Positions 17,553-25,457 of a stretch of 64,000 nucleotides of DNA are shown piece by piece. Every line of letters begins with the position of its first letter. Positions within the stretch are counted from its first letter, which is position 1. The stretch spans positions 3,162,001 to 3,226,000 of the forward strand of contig NZ_JAVDYG010000001.1 of NCBI RefSeq assembly GCF_031458325.1, given 5' to 3'. The notes under the pieces are model-generated. The model was not told the DNA's origin. It worked only from the letters and a program-made list of their open reading frames with translations, and did no database searches. The stretch comes from Nocardioides marmoribigeumensis (GTDB taxonomy: Bacteria; Actinomycetota; Actinomycetes; Propionibacteriales; Nocardioidaceae). The translations under genes were made by a program, and so were the position numbers.

Positions 17553-19136
17553 GTCACCGGCCGCGAGGTCGGCGTGCTCCTGCCGCAGCTCGCGCTTGAG
17601 GATCTTGCCCGAGGGGTTCTTGGGCAGGGAGTCGGCGACGACGACGTACTTCGGCGCCTTGTAGCCGGCCAGCACCGACCGCGCGTGCTCCCGCACCTGC
17701 TCGGGGTCCAGGCTGGCGCCCTCCTTGGGCACGACGACGGCCGCGACCGCCTCGATCCACCGCGGGTGGCTCACGCCGAAGACTGCGACCTCCGCGACGC
17801 CCTCCAGCTCGTAGATCGCCTCCTCCACCTCGCGCGAGGCGACGTTCTCCCCGCCGGTCTTGATCATGTCCTTCTTGCGGTCGACGACGTAGAGATGACC
17901 GGTCTCGTCGACGTAGCCGAGGTCGCCGGAGTGGAACCAGCCGTTGCGGAACGCCTCGGCGGTCTTGGCCTCGTCCTCGTAGTAGCCCAGCGTCGCGTGC
18001 GGCGACCGGTGCACGATCTCGCCGACCGTCCCGGCCGGCACGTCCTGGTCGGCGTCGTCGACGATGCGGGTCTCGACGTTGACCGACGCGCGGCCCGCCG
18101 AGCCGGCGTACGCCAGCTGCTCGTGCGGTTTGAGGATCGTGGCCAGCGGGGCCATCTCGGTCTGGCCGTAGAAGTTCCACAGCCGGATCGACGGCAGCCG
18201 CTCCTGCAGCTCGCGCAGCACCTCGACGGGCATGGCCGCGGCGCCGTAGTAGCCCTTGCGCAGCGACGAGAGGTCGGTGGAGTCGAAGTCGGGGTGCCGC
18301 AGCAGGCCGATCCACACCGTCGGGGGCGCGAAGTACTTCGTCACCTGGTGCTCGGCGATCGCGGCGAGGACCGCGCCCGGGTCGGGGCCGGGCAGGATCA
18401 CGCTCGTGGCGCCGAGGTAGACGTCGGGGCCGAGGAAGCAGTCGAGCTGCGCGCAGTGGTACATCGGCAGCGTGTGCAGCTCGACGTCGTCGCCGCTCAT
18501 CTCGCCGTCGATGACGCACGAGGCGTACTGCCACAGCAGCGAGCGGCTGGAGAGCAGCGCTCCCTTGGGACGCGACTCGGTGCCGGAGGTGAACATCATG
18601 CGGACCGGGTCGTCGTCGGCGACGAGCACCCCGGGTGGCGTGCCGTCGAAGTCGAACCAGGCCTGCGCGTCGGGCCACCCGGTGCCGGAGACGTCGGCTC
18701 CCCGCGGGCCGATGGCGGCGCGGACCGGCACCTCGAGCCCGCTCTCGGCGACCGCCTCGTCGGCGGTGGGCACGAGGGCGTCTTCGACGACGAACGCCTT
18801 CACCCCGGCCTTGGCCAGGATGAAGGCGATCTCGTGGGCGCCGAGCATGAAGTTCACCGGCACCAGCACCAGCCCGAGCCGGGCGGTGGCGAAGTCGAGC
18901 ACGGCGAACTGCCAGCAATTGTGGCTGAGCAGCGCGACCCGGTCGCCCTTGACCAGCCCCTCGGCAGCCAGCGCGGCCGCCGTGCGGTCCACGCAGGCCG
19001 CCAGCTCGACGTACGTCATGGTCGTCGGGCCGTCGACGAGCGCGACCCGGTCGGGTGCGTTGCGGGAGGTGCGCCGGGGCAGGTCGCCCAGCGACTGCTG
19101 CCGTGCGGTGCTGATCAGGGAGGTCAGGTCGCTCAC
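17541..19136 (-). CDS. Fatty-acid-CoA ligase (AMP-binding, FadD-like)
   Basis: A 531-residue ANL-superfamily enzyme that adenylates a carboxylic acid and transfers it to CoA. Motifs in order: A3 FTSGTESRPKG near residue 180, A5 NFYGQTEMAP near 320, the Asp of SGDLGY, the hinge DRKKDMIKTGGENV near 420 and the catalytic Lys in PKNPSGKILKREL near 510. The A3 loop has ESR where TTG is common. It probably activates a medium- or long-chain fatty acid; the exact substrate is open. It starts with GTG, 24 bp downstream of the aldo/keto reductase gene on the same strand. Confidence 0.92.
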   Translation of the reverse strand: MSDLTSLISTARQQSLGDLPRRTSRNAPDRVALVDGPTTMTYVELAACVDRTAAALAAEGLVKGDRVALLSHNCWQFAVLDFATARLGLVLVPVNFMLGAHEIAFILAKAGVKAFVVEDALVPTADEAVAESGLEVPVRAAIGPRGADVSGTGWPDAQAWFDFDGTPPGVLVADDDPVRMMFTSGTESRPKGALLSSRSLLWQYASCVIDGEMSGDDVELHTLPMYHCAQLDCFLGPDVYLGATSVILPGPDPGAVLAAIAEHQVTKYFAPPTVWIGLLRHPDFDSTDLSSLRKGYYGAAAMPVEVLRELQERLPSIRLWNFYGQTEMAPLATILKPHEQLAYAGSAGRASVNVETRIVDDADQDVPAGTVGEIVHRSPHATLGYYEDEAKTAEAFRNGWFHSGDLGYVDETGHLYVVDRKKDMIKTGGENVASREVEEAIYELEGVAEVAVFGVSHPRWIEAVAAVVVPKEGASLDPEQVREHARSVLAGYKAPKYVVVADSLPKNPSGKILKRELRQEHADLAAGDSGA

Positions 19137-19160
19137 CCCGGCACCGTACGACGGGAGGGG

Positions 19161-20006
19161 TCAGTCGGGCACGTAGTCGAACGTGTCGGGGTTGGGACCC
19201 TGGCGGCCGTCCTCGCCCTTGTCGAGCCCGTCGATCAGCGACATCTGCTCCTTGTCGAGCTCGAAGTCGAAGATCTCGAAGTTCTCCTTCATGCGGGCCG
19301 GGGTGACCGACTTGGGGAAGACGATGTCGCCGCGCTGCACGTGCCACCGCAGGGTGACCTGCGCCGGGGTCCGGCCAACCTGCTCGGCGATGTCGGTGAT
19401 CGTGCCGTCGTCCAGGACCTTGCCCTGGGCGATCGGCGACCAGGCCTCGACCGCGACGCCGTGCTTGTGCGAGGCCTCGCGGGCGGCGTTGTTGGCGAAG
19501 TAGGGGTGGACCTCGATCTGGTTGACCGCGGGCGCCTTGCCGGTCTCCTCGACGATGCGGTCGAGGTGGGCCGGCTGGAAGTTGGAGACGCCGACCGACG
19601 CGGCGCGGCCGTCCTCGACGAAGGACAGCATCGTCTGCCACGTGGAGACGAAGTCGCCGTCGTAGAGCGTCGGGAGCGGCCAGTGGATGAGGAAGAGGTC
19701 GACCTTGTCGAGGCCCAGCGCCGACATGGTGCCGTCGAAGGCGCGGCGCGCGTCGTCGGGCTTGTGGAACCCGTTGTTGAGCTTGGAGGTGATGTAGAGC
19801 TCGTCGCGGGCGAGGCCCGAGGCGGCGACGGCCTCGCCGACGCCCTTCTCGTTCTTGTACATCTGGGCGGTGTCGATGTGGCGGTAGCCGATCTCGAGCG
19901 CCTGCGTCACGACCTCGGCGGTGTCCTCCGGCGGGACCTGGAAGACACCGAACCCGAGCTGGGGGATCGAGGTGCCGTCGTTCAGGGTGATCGTGGGAAT
20001 TGACAT
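19161..20006 (-). CDS. Aldo/keto reductase
   Basis: A 281-residue NADPH-dependent carbonyl reductase of the AKR5-like group. The catalytic tetrad is visible: Asp and Tyr in GYRHIDTAQMYKNEKGVG (near 50-56), Lys in YITSKLNN (near 75) and His in LFLIHWPLP (near 108). The cofactor region includes VFPKSVTPARMKENFEIFDFEL. Substrates of this group are diverse aldehydes and 2,5-diketo sugars. ATG 20006 is well placed, and a gap of only 30 bp separates it from the upstream gene. Confidence 0.92.
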   Translation of the reverse strand: MSIPTITLNDGTSIPQLGFGVFQVPPEDTAEVVTQALEIGYRHIDTAQMYKNEKGVGEAVAASGLARDELYITSKLNNGFHKPDDARRAFDGTMSALGLDKVDLFLIHWPLPTLYDGDFVSTWQTMLSFVEDGRAASVGVSNFQPAHLDRIVEETGKAPAVNQIEVHPYFANNAAREASHKHGVAVEAWSPIAQGKVLDDGTITDIAEQVGRTPAQVTLRWHVQRGDIVFPKSVTPARMKENFEIFDFELDKEQMSLIDGLDKGEDGRQGPNPDTFDYVPD

Positions 20007-20036
20007 GTCACCTACCTACCCAGACCCGCGCGACGC

Positions 20037-20432
20037 CTAACCCCCGAGCGACACCCCGAGCGCCTCGGCGAAGCCCTCGCGGTCGGCCACGGTGAGCGTC
20101 GCGCCGGGGTGGACGATCCGCTTGGTCGGGTCGATCGCGGGCACCGGCCGGTCGAACCGCACGCAGACGCCGGCCCGCCCGTTGGTCGCGAAGGACACGC
20201 CGCGGTCGCTGAACGACAGGTGCGGCGGGCCGGCCGTCTTGACGAAGGTGTAGCCGCCCGTCCGCGTCGCCGAGGTGATGTTGGACAGCGCCGTGCGCAG
20301 CGACCACGGGCCGTAGCGCACGCGGAGCGCGGTCGGGCTCACCTCGGCGTACGCCGTCCAGGGCGTGATGCCGAAGGGCAGACCGGCCACGCGGTAGGCG
20401 GCGTCCCAGTCGAACGCGAATCTCTGGCTCAC
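20037..20432 (-). CDS. Conserved hypothetical protein coupled to the GH3 gene
   Basis: A 131-residue soluble protein beginning VSQRFAFDWDAAYRVAGLPFGITPWTAYAEV. It is strand-rich, with WSLRTALSNITSATRTGGY and GRAGVCVRFDRPVPAIDPTKRIVHPGATLTVAD. It resembles actinobacterial uncharacterised proteins, but I know no function. GTG 20432 overlaps the GH3 stop as GTGA, so it is translated as part of that operon, although it has no export signal and would stay in the cytoplasm. Confidence 0.7.
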   Translation of the reverse strand: MSQRFAFDWDAAYRVAGLPFGITPWTAYAEVSPTALRVRYGPWSLRTALSNITSATRTGGYTFVKTAGPPHLSFSDRGVSFATNGRAGVCVRFDRPVPAIDPTKRIVHPGATLTVADREGFAEALGVSLGG

Positions 20433-22660
20433 CACTCGATCCTGCCGCGCAGGGGCAAGTGGCGCGAGGACGTGCCGACCCGGACCCGGTAGGTGCCGGG
20501 CGTGACGACCCACGCGTGCCGGCTCGGGCTCCAGCGCGCGAAGGCGCGGCGGGGCAGGTGGATCGTCACCCGCCGGGACTCACCCGGCTGCAGGCGTACG
20601 GCGGCGAACCCGCGCAGCTGCCTCGGCGGCTCACCGGCCCTGGCCGGGTAGGCGACGTAGACCTGCGGGACGGCCTTGCCCGGCCGGGTCCCGGTGTTGC
20701 GGACCGTGACCCGGACCAGCGCGCCCCGGCCGTCGCGGCGCACCGCCAGGTCGCGGAAGGAGTACGTCGTGTAGCCGAGCCCGAAGCCGAACGGGAACAG
20801 CGGCGAGACGCCCTGGGCGTCGTACCACCGGTAGCCCACGTGCAGGCCCTCGGAGTAGGTGACGCGGCCGTCGCGGCCGGGGTACTGCGCCGGGGTGAAC
20901 CGCACCTGGCGCTCGGAGCGCGGGAAGGTCTGCGGGAGCCGTCCGCCGGGCTCGAGCTCGCCGTAGAGCACCGCGCCGAGGGCGTTGCCGTGCTCCGCCC
21001 CGCCGTACCACGGGACGAGGACGGCGCCGGCGTCGGAGAGCCACGGCATCCGGACCGGAGCACCGATGTCGAGGACCACGACGTTGCGCCGGTTGGCCTG
21101 CGTGACCGCGGCGATCATCTTCTCCTGCTCCAGCGGCACCGACTGGCAGAACAGCGTGACGCAGGCCGAGGGACGAAGCCCGAGGTCGGGCCGGTCGGTC
21201 CCCTCCGAGGACCCGTCGGTCGCGACCACGACGGCGACGTCGGCGGCCTGCGCCGCGAGGCGGGCGTCCTCGACGTTCGACCCCTCGACGTAGACCACGC
21301 GGTCGCCGTGGGCGGCGGCCTGGGCCTGGATGCCCTCGAGCGCGCTGACGATGCGCGGCGGGAGGTTGGGGCCGCGCGAGGACCCGCCACCGGAGACCGA
21401 GTTGGCGGCGCCGACCGGGTTGGCGGCGTAGCCGACGACCGCGATCGTGCGCCCGCCGTCGACGTTGCGCAGCGGCAGGAGGTGCTCGTGGTTCTTGAGC
21501 ATCACGGTCGCCTCGGCCGCGACGCGGCGGGCGAGCGCGCGGTGCTCGGGGGTGGAGACGTCGGAGAGGTAGGGCACGGGTCCGGGTGCCACGACGTGGT
21601 CGAACAGCCCCTGCGCGAACATCGAGCGGGTGATGTTGCGGACCATCGCGTCGATGCGGGTGCGCGTGATCGAGCCCTTCGCCATGGCGGCCCTGAGCGA
21701 GTCCGCGCCGTAGTAGCGGGACCCGGCGCCGAAGACGCTCGTCGCGGGCAGCGAGGAGGCGAAGGCGTGCATCTCCAGGTCCATCCCGGCGTTGGCCGAC
21801 GGGGCGGTGGAGTGGGTCGCGCCCCAGTCGGAGACCACGAAGCCCCGGAACCCCCAGTCCCTGCGGAGGATCCCGGTGAGCAGTGCGCGGTTCTGGCAGG
21901 CGTGCTTGCCGTCGATGCGGTTGTAGGAGCACATGATCGACCCGACGCCGGCCCGCCTCACCGCCGCCTCGAACGGCGCGAGGTAGAGCTCGCGGGCGGC
22001 GCGCTCGGGCACGTGGGTGTCGATCGTCATGCGGTCGACTTCTTGTTCGTTGAACGCGAAGTGCTTCGCGTCGGCGATCACCGGGTTGTCCTGGATGCCG
22101 CGGATGAACGGCACGGTCATCTCCGAGGACAGGTGGGGGTCCTCGCCGAAGTACTCGAAGTTGCGGCCGTTGTACGGCGTGCGCGCGAGGTTCATGCCCG
22201 GGGCCAGCATCACGTTGACGCCCTTGCTGTGCGCCTCGGCCCCGATGGCCCGGCCGAGGTCGCGCTCGAGCGCCGGGTCCCAGGTCGAGGCCTGTGCGAC
22301 GCCGGACGGGAAGACCGTGGTGGCGAGGTGCATCCCGGCCACGCCGGACCCGGCGTCGGACAGCACGAGGTCGGGGACGCACAGCTCGGGGATGCCGTCG
22401 ACGTGGCCGGCGTTGCCGTAGTAGGTCACCCAGGGCGGGTCGCCGAAGGTGAGCATGTGGAGCTCCTGGTCGAGCGACATCGCCCCGACCAGCGCGTCGG
22501 CCCGCTCGGATGCGGAGTCGCGGCGGTCCATCCAGCGCGCGCAGGCCGGGTCCGTGCCGGCGGTGGCCGGGCTCGTGCCCACCAGGCTCAGCAGGCCACC
22601 GACCAGGGTGGCGGCCGCCGCGGCGGTCAGGCTTCGCGGCATCCTCGTCGGGGTCCTCAT
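20429..22660 (-). CDS. Secreted glycoside hydrolase family 3 beta-glucosidase-like enzyme
   Basis: A 743-residue GH3 enzyme with a signal peptide (MRTPTRMPRSLTAAAAATL to SPATAG). The N-terminal TIM-barrel domain contains KHFAFNEQEVDR and the nucleophile Asp in VVSDWGATHS near residue 275. The second alpha/beta domain and the fibronectin-III-like C-terminus (GLHVGYRWYDAQGVSPLFPFGFGLGYTTYSF) are complete, so the enzyme looks intact. It should release glucose or related sugars from beta-glycosides outside the cell. ATG 22660 is divergent by 34 bp from the dehydrogenase gene. Confidence 0.93.
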   Translation of the reverse strand: MRTPTRMPRSLTAAAAATLVGGLLSLVGTSPATAGTDPACARWMDRRDSASERADALVGAMSLDQELHMLTFGDPPWVTYYGNAGHVDGIPELCVPDLVLSDAGSGVAGMHLATTVFPSGVAQASTWDPALERDLGRAIGAEAHSKGVNVMLAPGMNLARTPYNGRNFEYFGEDPHLSSEMTVPFIRGIQDNPVIADAKHFAFNEQEVDRMTIDTHVPERAARELYLAPFEAAVRRAGVGSIMCSYNRIDGKHACQNRALLTGILRRDWGFRGFVVSDWGATHSTAPSANAGMDLEMHAFASSLPATSVFGAGSRYYGADSLRAAMAKGSITRTRIDAMVRNITRSMFAQGLFDHVVAPGPVPYLSDVSTPEHRALARRVAAEATVMLKNHEHLLPLRNVDGGRTIAVVGYAANPVGAANSVSGGGSSRGPNLPPRIVSALEGIQAQAAAHGDRVVYVEGSNVEDARLAAQAADVAVVVATDGSSEGTDRPDLGLRPSACVTLFCQSVPLEQEKMIAAVTQANRRNVVVLDIGAPVRMPWLSDAGAVLVPWYGGAEHGNALGAVLYGELEPGGRLPQTFPRSERQVRFTPAQYPGRDGRVTYSEGLHVGYRWYDAQGVSPLFPFGFGLGYTTYSFRDLAVRRDGRGALVRVTVRNTGTRPGKAVPQVYVAYPARAGEPPRQLRGFAAVRLQPGESRRVTIHLPRRAFARWSPSRHAWVVTPGTYRVRVGTSSRHLPLRGRIEW

Positions 22661-22694
22661 GGGCTGCTCAACGAGCGGTGGCACGATCAGTGAC

Positions 22695-23561
22695 ATGACT
22701 CGACTCACCGTCGCGGTGCTCGGCACCGGGATCATGGGCGCTGCGATGGCGCGCTCGCTGGCTCGCGAGGGCCACACCGTGCGGGTGTGGAACCGCTCGC
22801 CCGAGAAGGCGCAGGCCGTCGAGCAGGAGGGCATCACCGCCGTCGGCTCGGTCAGGGAGGCGGTCCGCAAGGCCGACGCGGTCCTGACCGTCCTCTTCGA
22901 CGCCGACAGCGTCCTCGCGGTCACCGACGACATCGTCGACGCGCTGCGCCTCGACGCCGTCTGGCTCCAGGTGAGCACGGTCGGCCCCGAGGGCGCCCGC
23001 CGCATCGCCAAGGAGGTGCCCCAGGCCCACGAGCGCCTGCTCGACGCGCCCGTGCTCGGCACGCGGCAGCCCGCCGAGGACGGCAAGCTCGTCGTGCTCC
23101 TCTCGGGGCCGAAGAAGGCGCGGGCGAGGGCCGAGCCGGTGCTCGAGGCGATCGGCTCGCGCACGGTCGTGGTCGGCAAGGAGGTCGGCCAGGCCAGCGC
23201 GCTCAAGCTGGCGTGCAACTCCTGGGTCGCCACGGTCAACGCCGGGACCGCGCAGGCCCTCGCCCTCGCGCAGGGCATGGGGGTCGACCCCGCGCTGTTC
23301 CTCGAGGCGGTCAAGGGCGGCCCGGTCGACGCGCCCTACGTGCAGCTCAAGGGCGCGCTGATGATCGAGCAGGACTGGGACACCCCGTCCTTCGCCGTCG
23401 ACGGCGTCCGCAAGGACATCGCCCTCATGGTCGAGGCCGCCAAGGCCGCCGACGTCCCGCCCAAGCTGCTCAAGGCGCTGGCGTCGTACTACGAGCGCGC
23501 GTCCGAGGACGGGCTCGGCGGCGCGGACATGGCAGCCGTGCGGGCCGCCTTCGACCGCTGA
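22695..23561 (+). CDS. NAD(P)-dependent beta-hydroxyacid dehydrogenase-family protein
   Basis: A 288-residue member of the 3-hydroxyisobutyrate dehydrogenase / 6-phosphogluconate dehydrogenase group. It has a Rossmann fold (AVLGTGIMGAAMARSLAREGH), the substrate-binding loop (LLDAPVLGTRQPAEDGKLVV, where the usual Ser-Gly-Gly is changed) and the catalytic Lys in SALKLACNSW near residue 172. The C-terminal helical domain is complete. The changed substrate loop argues against a standard hydroxyisobutyrate substrate. Its stop is 2 bp before the palindrome upstream of the XRE regulator. Confidence 0.87.
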   Translation: MTRLTVAVLGTGIMGAAMARSLAREGHTVRVWNRSPEKAQAVEQEGITAVGSVREAVRKADAVLTVLFDADSVLAVTDDIVDALRLDAVWLQVSTVGPEGARRIAKEVPQAHERLLDAPVLGTRQPAEDGKLVVLLSGPKKARARAEPVLEAIGSRTVVVGKEVGQASALKLACNSWVATVNAGTAQALALAQGMGVDPALFLEAVKGGPVDAPYVQLKGALMIEQDWDTPSFAVDGVRKDIALMVEAAKAADVPPKLLKALASYYERASEDGLGGADMAAVRAAFDR

Positions 23562-23563
23562 CC

Positions 23564-23582
23564 GTTCTGCGCACAGCAGAAC
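23564..23582. promoter_or_regulatory. Palindrome GTTCTGC-N5-GCAGAAC upstream of the XRE regulator gene
   Basis: Perfect 7-bp arms with a 5-bp spacer, centred about 52 bp before the regulator ATG. It fits the PopR target described for Streptomyces clpP3-clpP4 control (as I recall, TTCTGCC-N3-GGCAGAA), with the innermost pair changed. Position and similarity suggest autoregulation by the gene it precedes. No second copy was seen in front of the clpP pair. Confidence 0.6.
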
Positions 23583-23613
23583 GAACCGCGACCGCTCGGC
23601 CCCACCGCCGCCG

Positions 23614-23619
23614 TACGCT
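23614..23619 (+). promoter_or_regulatory. Candidate -10 box, leaderless start of the XRE regulator
   Basis: TACGCT (TANNNT) ends 6 nt before ATG 23626 and no ribosome binding site is present. No TTGAC-like -35 box is seen at the right spacing, consistent with a promoter that needs an activator bound at the upstream palindrome. Confidence 0.4.
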
Positions 23620-23625
23620 CGACCC

Positions 23626-23952
23626 ATGAGCAACGAGCCTCTGTGGCGCGAGCTGGTGGGCGCCACGCTCCGCACGGTCCGGACCCGACGTGGCGAGCGC
23701 CTCAGCGACGTCGCCGAGCGGGCCGGCGTCTCGACGCAGTACCTCTCCGAGATCGAGCGCGGCCTCAAGGACCCGTCCTCGGAGATGCTGGCCGCGGTCG
23801 CCGGCGCGCTCGACCTGTCGGTGCGCGAGCTCGGGCTGCTGACCGTGCAGTCGGTCGTCGCCGTCGCGTCGACGCCGTTCTCGGTGACCTCGGTGACCTC
23901 GGCGCCCGGTGCCTCAGGCGCCCCGCACGGCGCGCTCTGCCTGGCCGCCTGA
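23626..23952 (+). CDS. ClgR/PopR-like XRE regulator with C-terminal LAA tail
   Basis: A 108-residue protein with one XRE helix-turn-helix ([44 protein letters not shown], residues about 21-64). This spacing and the [14 protein letters not shown] signature are typical of ClgR and PopR, actinobacterial activators of clp genes. The unstructured tail contains TSVTSAPG and ends in LCLAA, resembling Clp-recognised Leu-Ala-Ala degrons. It converges on the clpP pair and its last 39 bp lie antisense to the end of the second clpP gene. Likely role: activator of clp genes removed by Clp proteolysis (inference from homologues). Confidence 0.82.
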   Translation: MSNEPLWRELVGATLRTVRTRRGERLSDVAERAGVSTQYLSEIERGLKDPSSEMLAAVAGALDLSVRELGLLTVQSVVAVASTPFSVTSVTSAPGASGAPHGALCLAA

Positions 23953-24543
23953 GAAGGCGTTGCTCCTGAGCACCACGTCGGCGATGCCGTAGTCCACCGC
24001 CGCCTGCCCCGGCAGCACCAGGTCGCGGTCGGTGTCCTCGCGGACCTGCTCGGGCGTGCGTCCGGTGTGGCGGGCCAGGACCTCCTCCAGCAGGGTGCGC
24101 ACCCGCGCGACCTCGTCGGCCTCGAGGATCAGGTCGGGGATCGTCCCGCGGCCCTGGGCGGCCGGCTGGTGCAGCACGACCCGACCGTGCGGGAGGATCG
24201 CGCGCTGCCCGGGCTCACCGCCGGCGAGCAGCACGGCCGCGGTCCAGGCGGCCTGCCCCACGCAGGTGGTGTGGACGGGCGTGGAGACGAACTGCATCGC
24301 GTCGTACACCGCCAGCATCGCGGTGATCGAGCCACCGGGGGAGTTGAGGTAGAGGTTGATCGGCGTCTCGGGCGACTCCGACGCCAGGTGCAGCAGCTGG
24401 GCGATGACCACGTTGGCGACGCCGTCGTCGAGCTCGGTGCCGAGGTAGACGATGCGGTCCGCGAGCAGCCGTGAGAACAGGTCCATCGTCCGCTCGCCCC
24501 GCGGCGTGTGCTGGACGACGTAGGGGATCGTGAAGGAGCTCAC
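23914..24543 (-). CDS. ClpP-like subunit lacking the catalytic serine
   Basis: A 209-residue ClpP-fold protein. The family core is intact ([25 protein letters not shown], the His in [12 protein letters not shown] near residue 120, and [22 protein letters not shown]). At the nucleophile position the usual GxAAS reads [17 protein letters not shown] (Trp) replaces the Ser codon at 24246-24248. It should be proteolytically inactive alone and is probably a structural or regulatory ring partner of the active ClpP beside it, like ClpR-type subunits. GTG 24543 overlaps the upstream clpP stop by 4 bp, implying paired synthesis. Confidence 0.9.
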   Translation of the reverse strand: MSSFTIPYVVQHTPRGERTMDLFSRLLADRIVYLGTELDDGVANVVIAQLLHLASESPETPINLYLNSPGGSITAMLAVYDAMQFVSTPVHTTCVGQAAWTAAVLLAGGEPGQRAILPHGRVVLHQPAAQGRGTIPDLILEADEVARVRTLLEEVLARHTGRTPEQVREDTDRDLVLPGQAAVDYGIADVVLRSNAFSGGQAERAVRGA

Positions 24544-25148
24544 GCCATCAGCCCCATCGAGCGTGTGTGCGCCGGCGCCACGTCGTCGACCGACGAGATC
24601 ACCCGGTCCACGAAGCCGTAGGCGAGCGCCTCCTGCGCGTCGAACCACCGGTCGCGGCGCGAGTCCCGCTCGATCGTCGCGACGTCCTGGCCGGTGTGCT
24701 CGGCGACCAGCCCGATCACGGTGTCGCGGGTCTTGCGCAGGTCCTCGGCCTGGATCTCGATGTCGATGGCCGTGCCGCCGATGCCGGCCGACCCCTGGTG
24801 CAGCAGGACCCGGGCGTGCGGGAGGGCGTAGCGCTTGCCCGGGGTGCCGGCCGAGAGCAGGAACTGCCCGGCGCTCGCCGCCATCCCCATCGCCAGCGTG
24901 CTGACGTCGTTGGGGACCAGCCGCATCACGTCGTGGATCGCGAGCATCGCCGAGACCGAGCCGCCCGGGGAGTTGATCCAGAGGCTGATGTCGGAGCGGG
25001 GGTCCTCGGCCGAGAGCAGCAGGAGCTGGTGCATCAGCCGGTTGCCGTTGCCCTCCTCGAGGGCCTCGCCCAGCACGATGATGCGCTGGTGCATGAGTCG
25101 CCGGACCAGCTCGTCCTCGAGCCGTCCGTAGGTCGTCGTGGTCGTCAT
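24540..25148 (-). CDS. clpP: ATP-dependent Clp protease proteolytic subunit (active type)
   Basis: A 202-residue ClpP with all catalytic residues: Ser in [19 protein letters not shown] near residue 91, His in [11 protein letters not shown] near 116 and Asp in [22 protein letters not shown] near 165. It would form a barrel with its neighbour and degrade proteins delivered by a Clp ATPase. No clpX, clpC or tig gene is in the window, so this looks like an accessory pair comparable to Streptomyces clpP3-clpP4, not the housekeeping clpP1P2-clpX locus. ATG 25148 begins 48 bp after a small unknown gene. Confidence 0.93.
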   Translation of the reverse strand: MTTTTTYGRLEDELVRRLMHQRIIVLGEALEEGNGNRLMHQLLLLSAEDPRSDISLWINSPGGSVSAMLAIHDVMRLVPNDVSTLAMGMAASAGQFLLSAGTPGKRYALPHARVLLHQGSAGIGGTAIDIEIQAEDLRKTRDTVIGLVAEHTGQDVATIERDSRRDRWFDAQEALAYGFVDRVISSVDDVAPAHTRSMGLMA

Positions 25149-25196
25149 GCGGCCAGCGTGCGTCGTCGGCCGGCCGGGCCCCAGAGCGTGCTGCTG

Positions 25197-25457
25197 CTAG
25201 TGGATCAGCCGCGGGCGGATCACCCGGAGGGCCACCGAGGCGACCACTCCCACCACGTCCAGGGCGAGCTCCGCGCCGCGGCGGCCGGGGTGGATCGAGC
25301 GGTCGGCCTCCGACCAGGTGTCGAACCAGCCGAGCACCCGCACGACGCCGCCGGACTCGCGCTGGACAGTCACGTAGTCCAGCCGGCCCTCCCGGGTGCG
25401 GTGGGCCCGCACCTCGGGAAGGCCGACGAGTGGCGGCCGTGTGGCGACGGCCGTCAT
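25197..25457 (-). CDS. Small protein of unknown function upstream of the clpP pair
   Basis: An 86-residue basic protein ([19 protein letters not shown]...) with the strand-rich middle [27 protein letters not shown] and a hydrophobic segment near residues 68-78 ([15 protein letters not shown]). I recognise no family. ATG 25457 overlaps the stop of the TTC38-like gene as ATGA, so it is translationally coupled to that gene and may be cotranscribed with the clpP genes 48 bp downstream. Confidence 0.6.
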   Translation of the reverse strand: MTAVATRPPLVGLPEVRAHRTREGRLDYVTVQRESGGVVRVLGWFDTWSEADRSIHPGRRGAELALDVVGVVASVALRVIRPRLIH

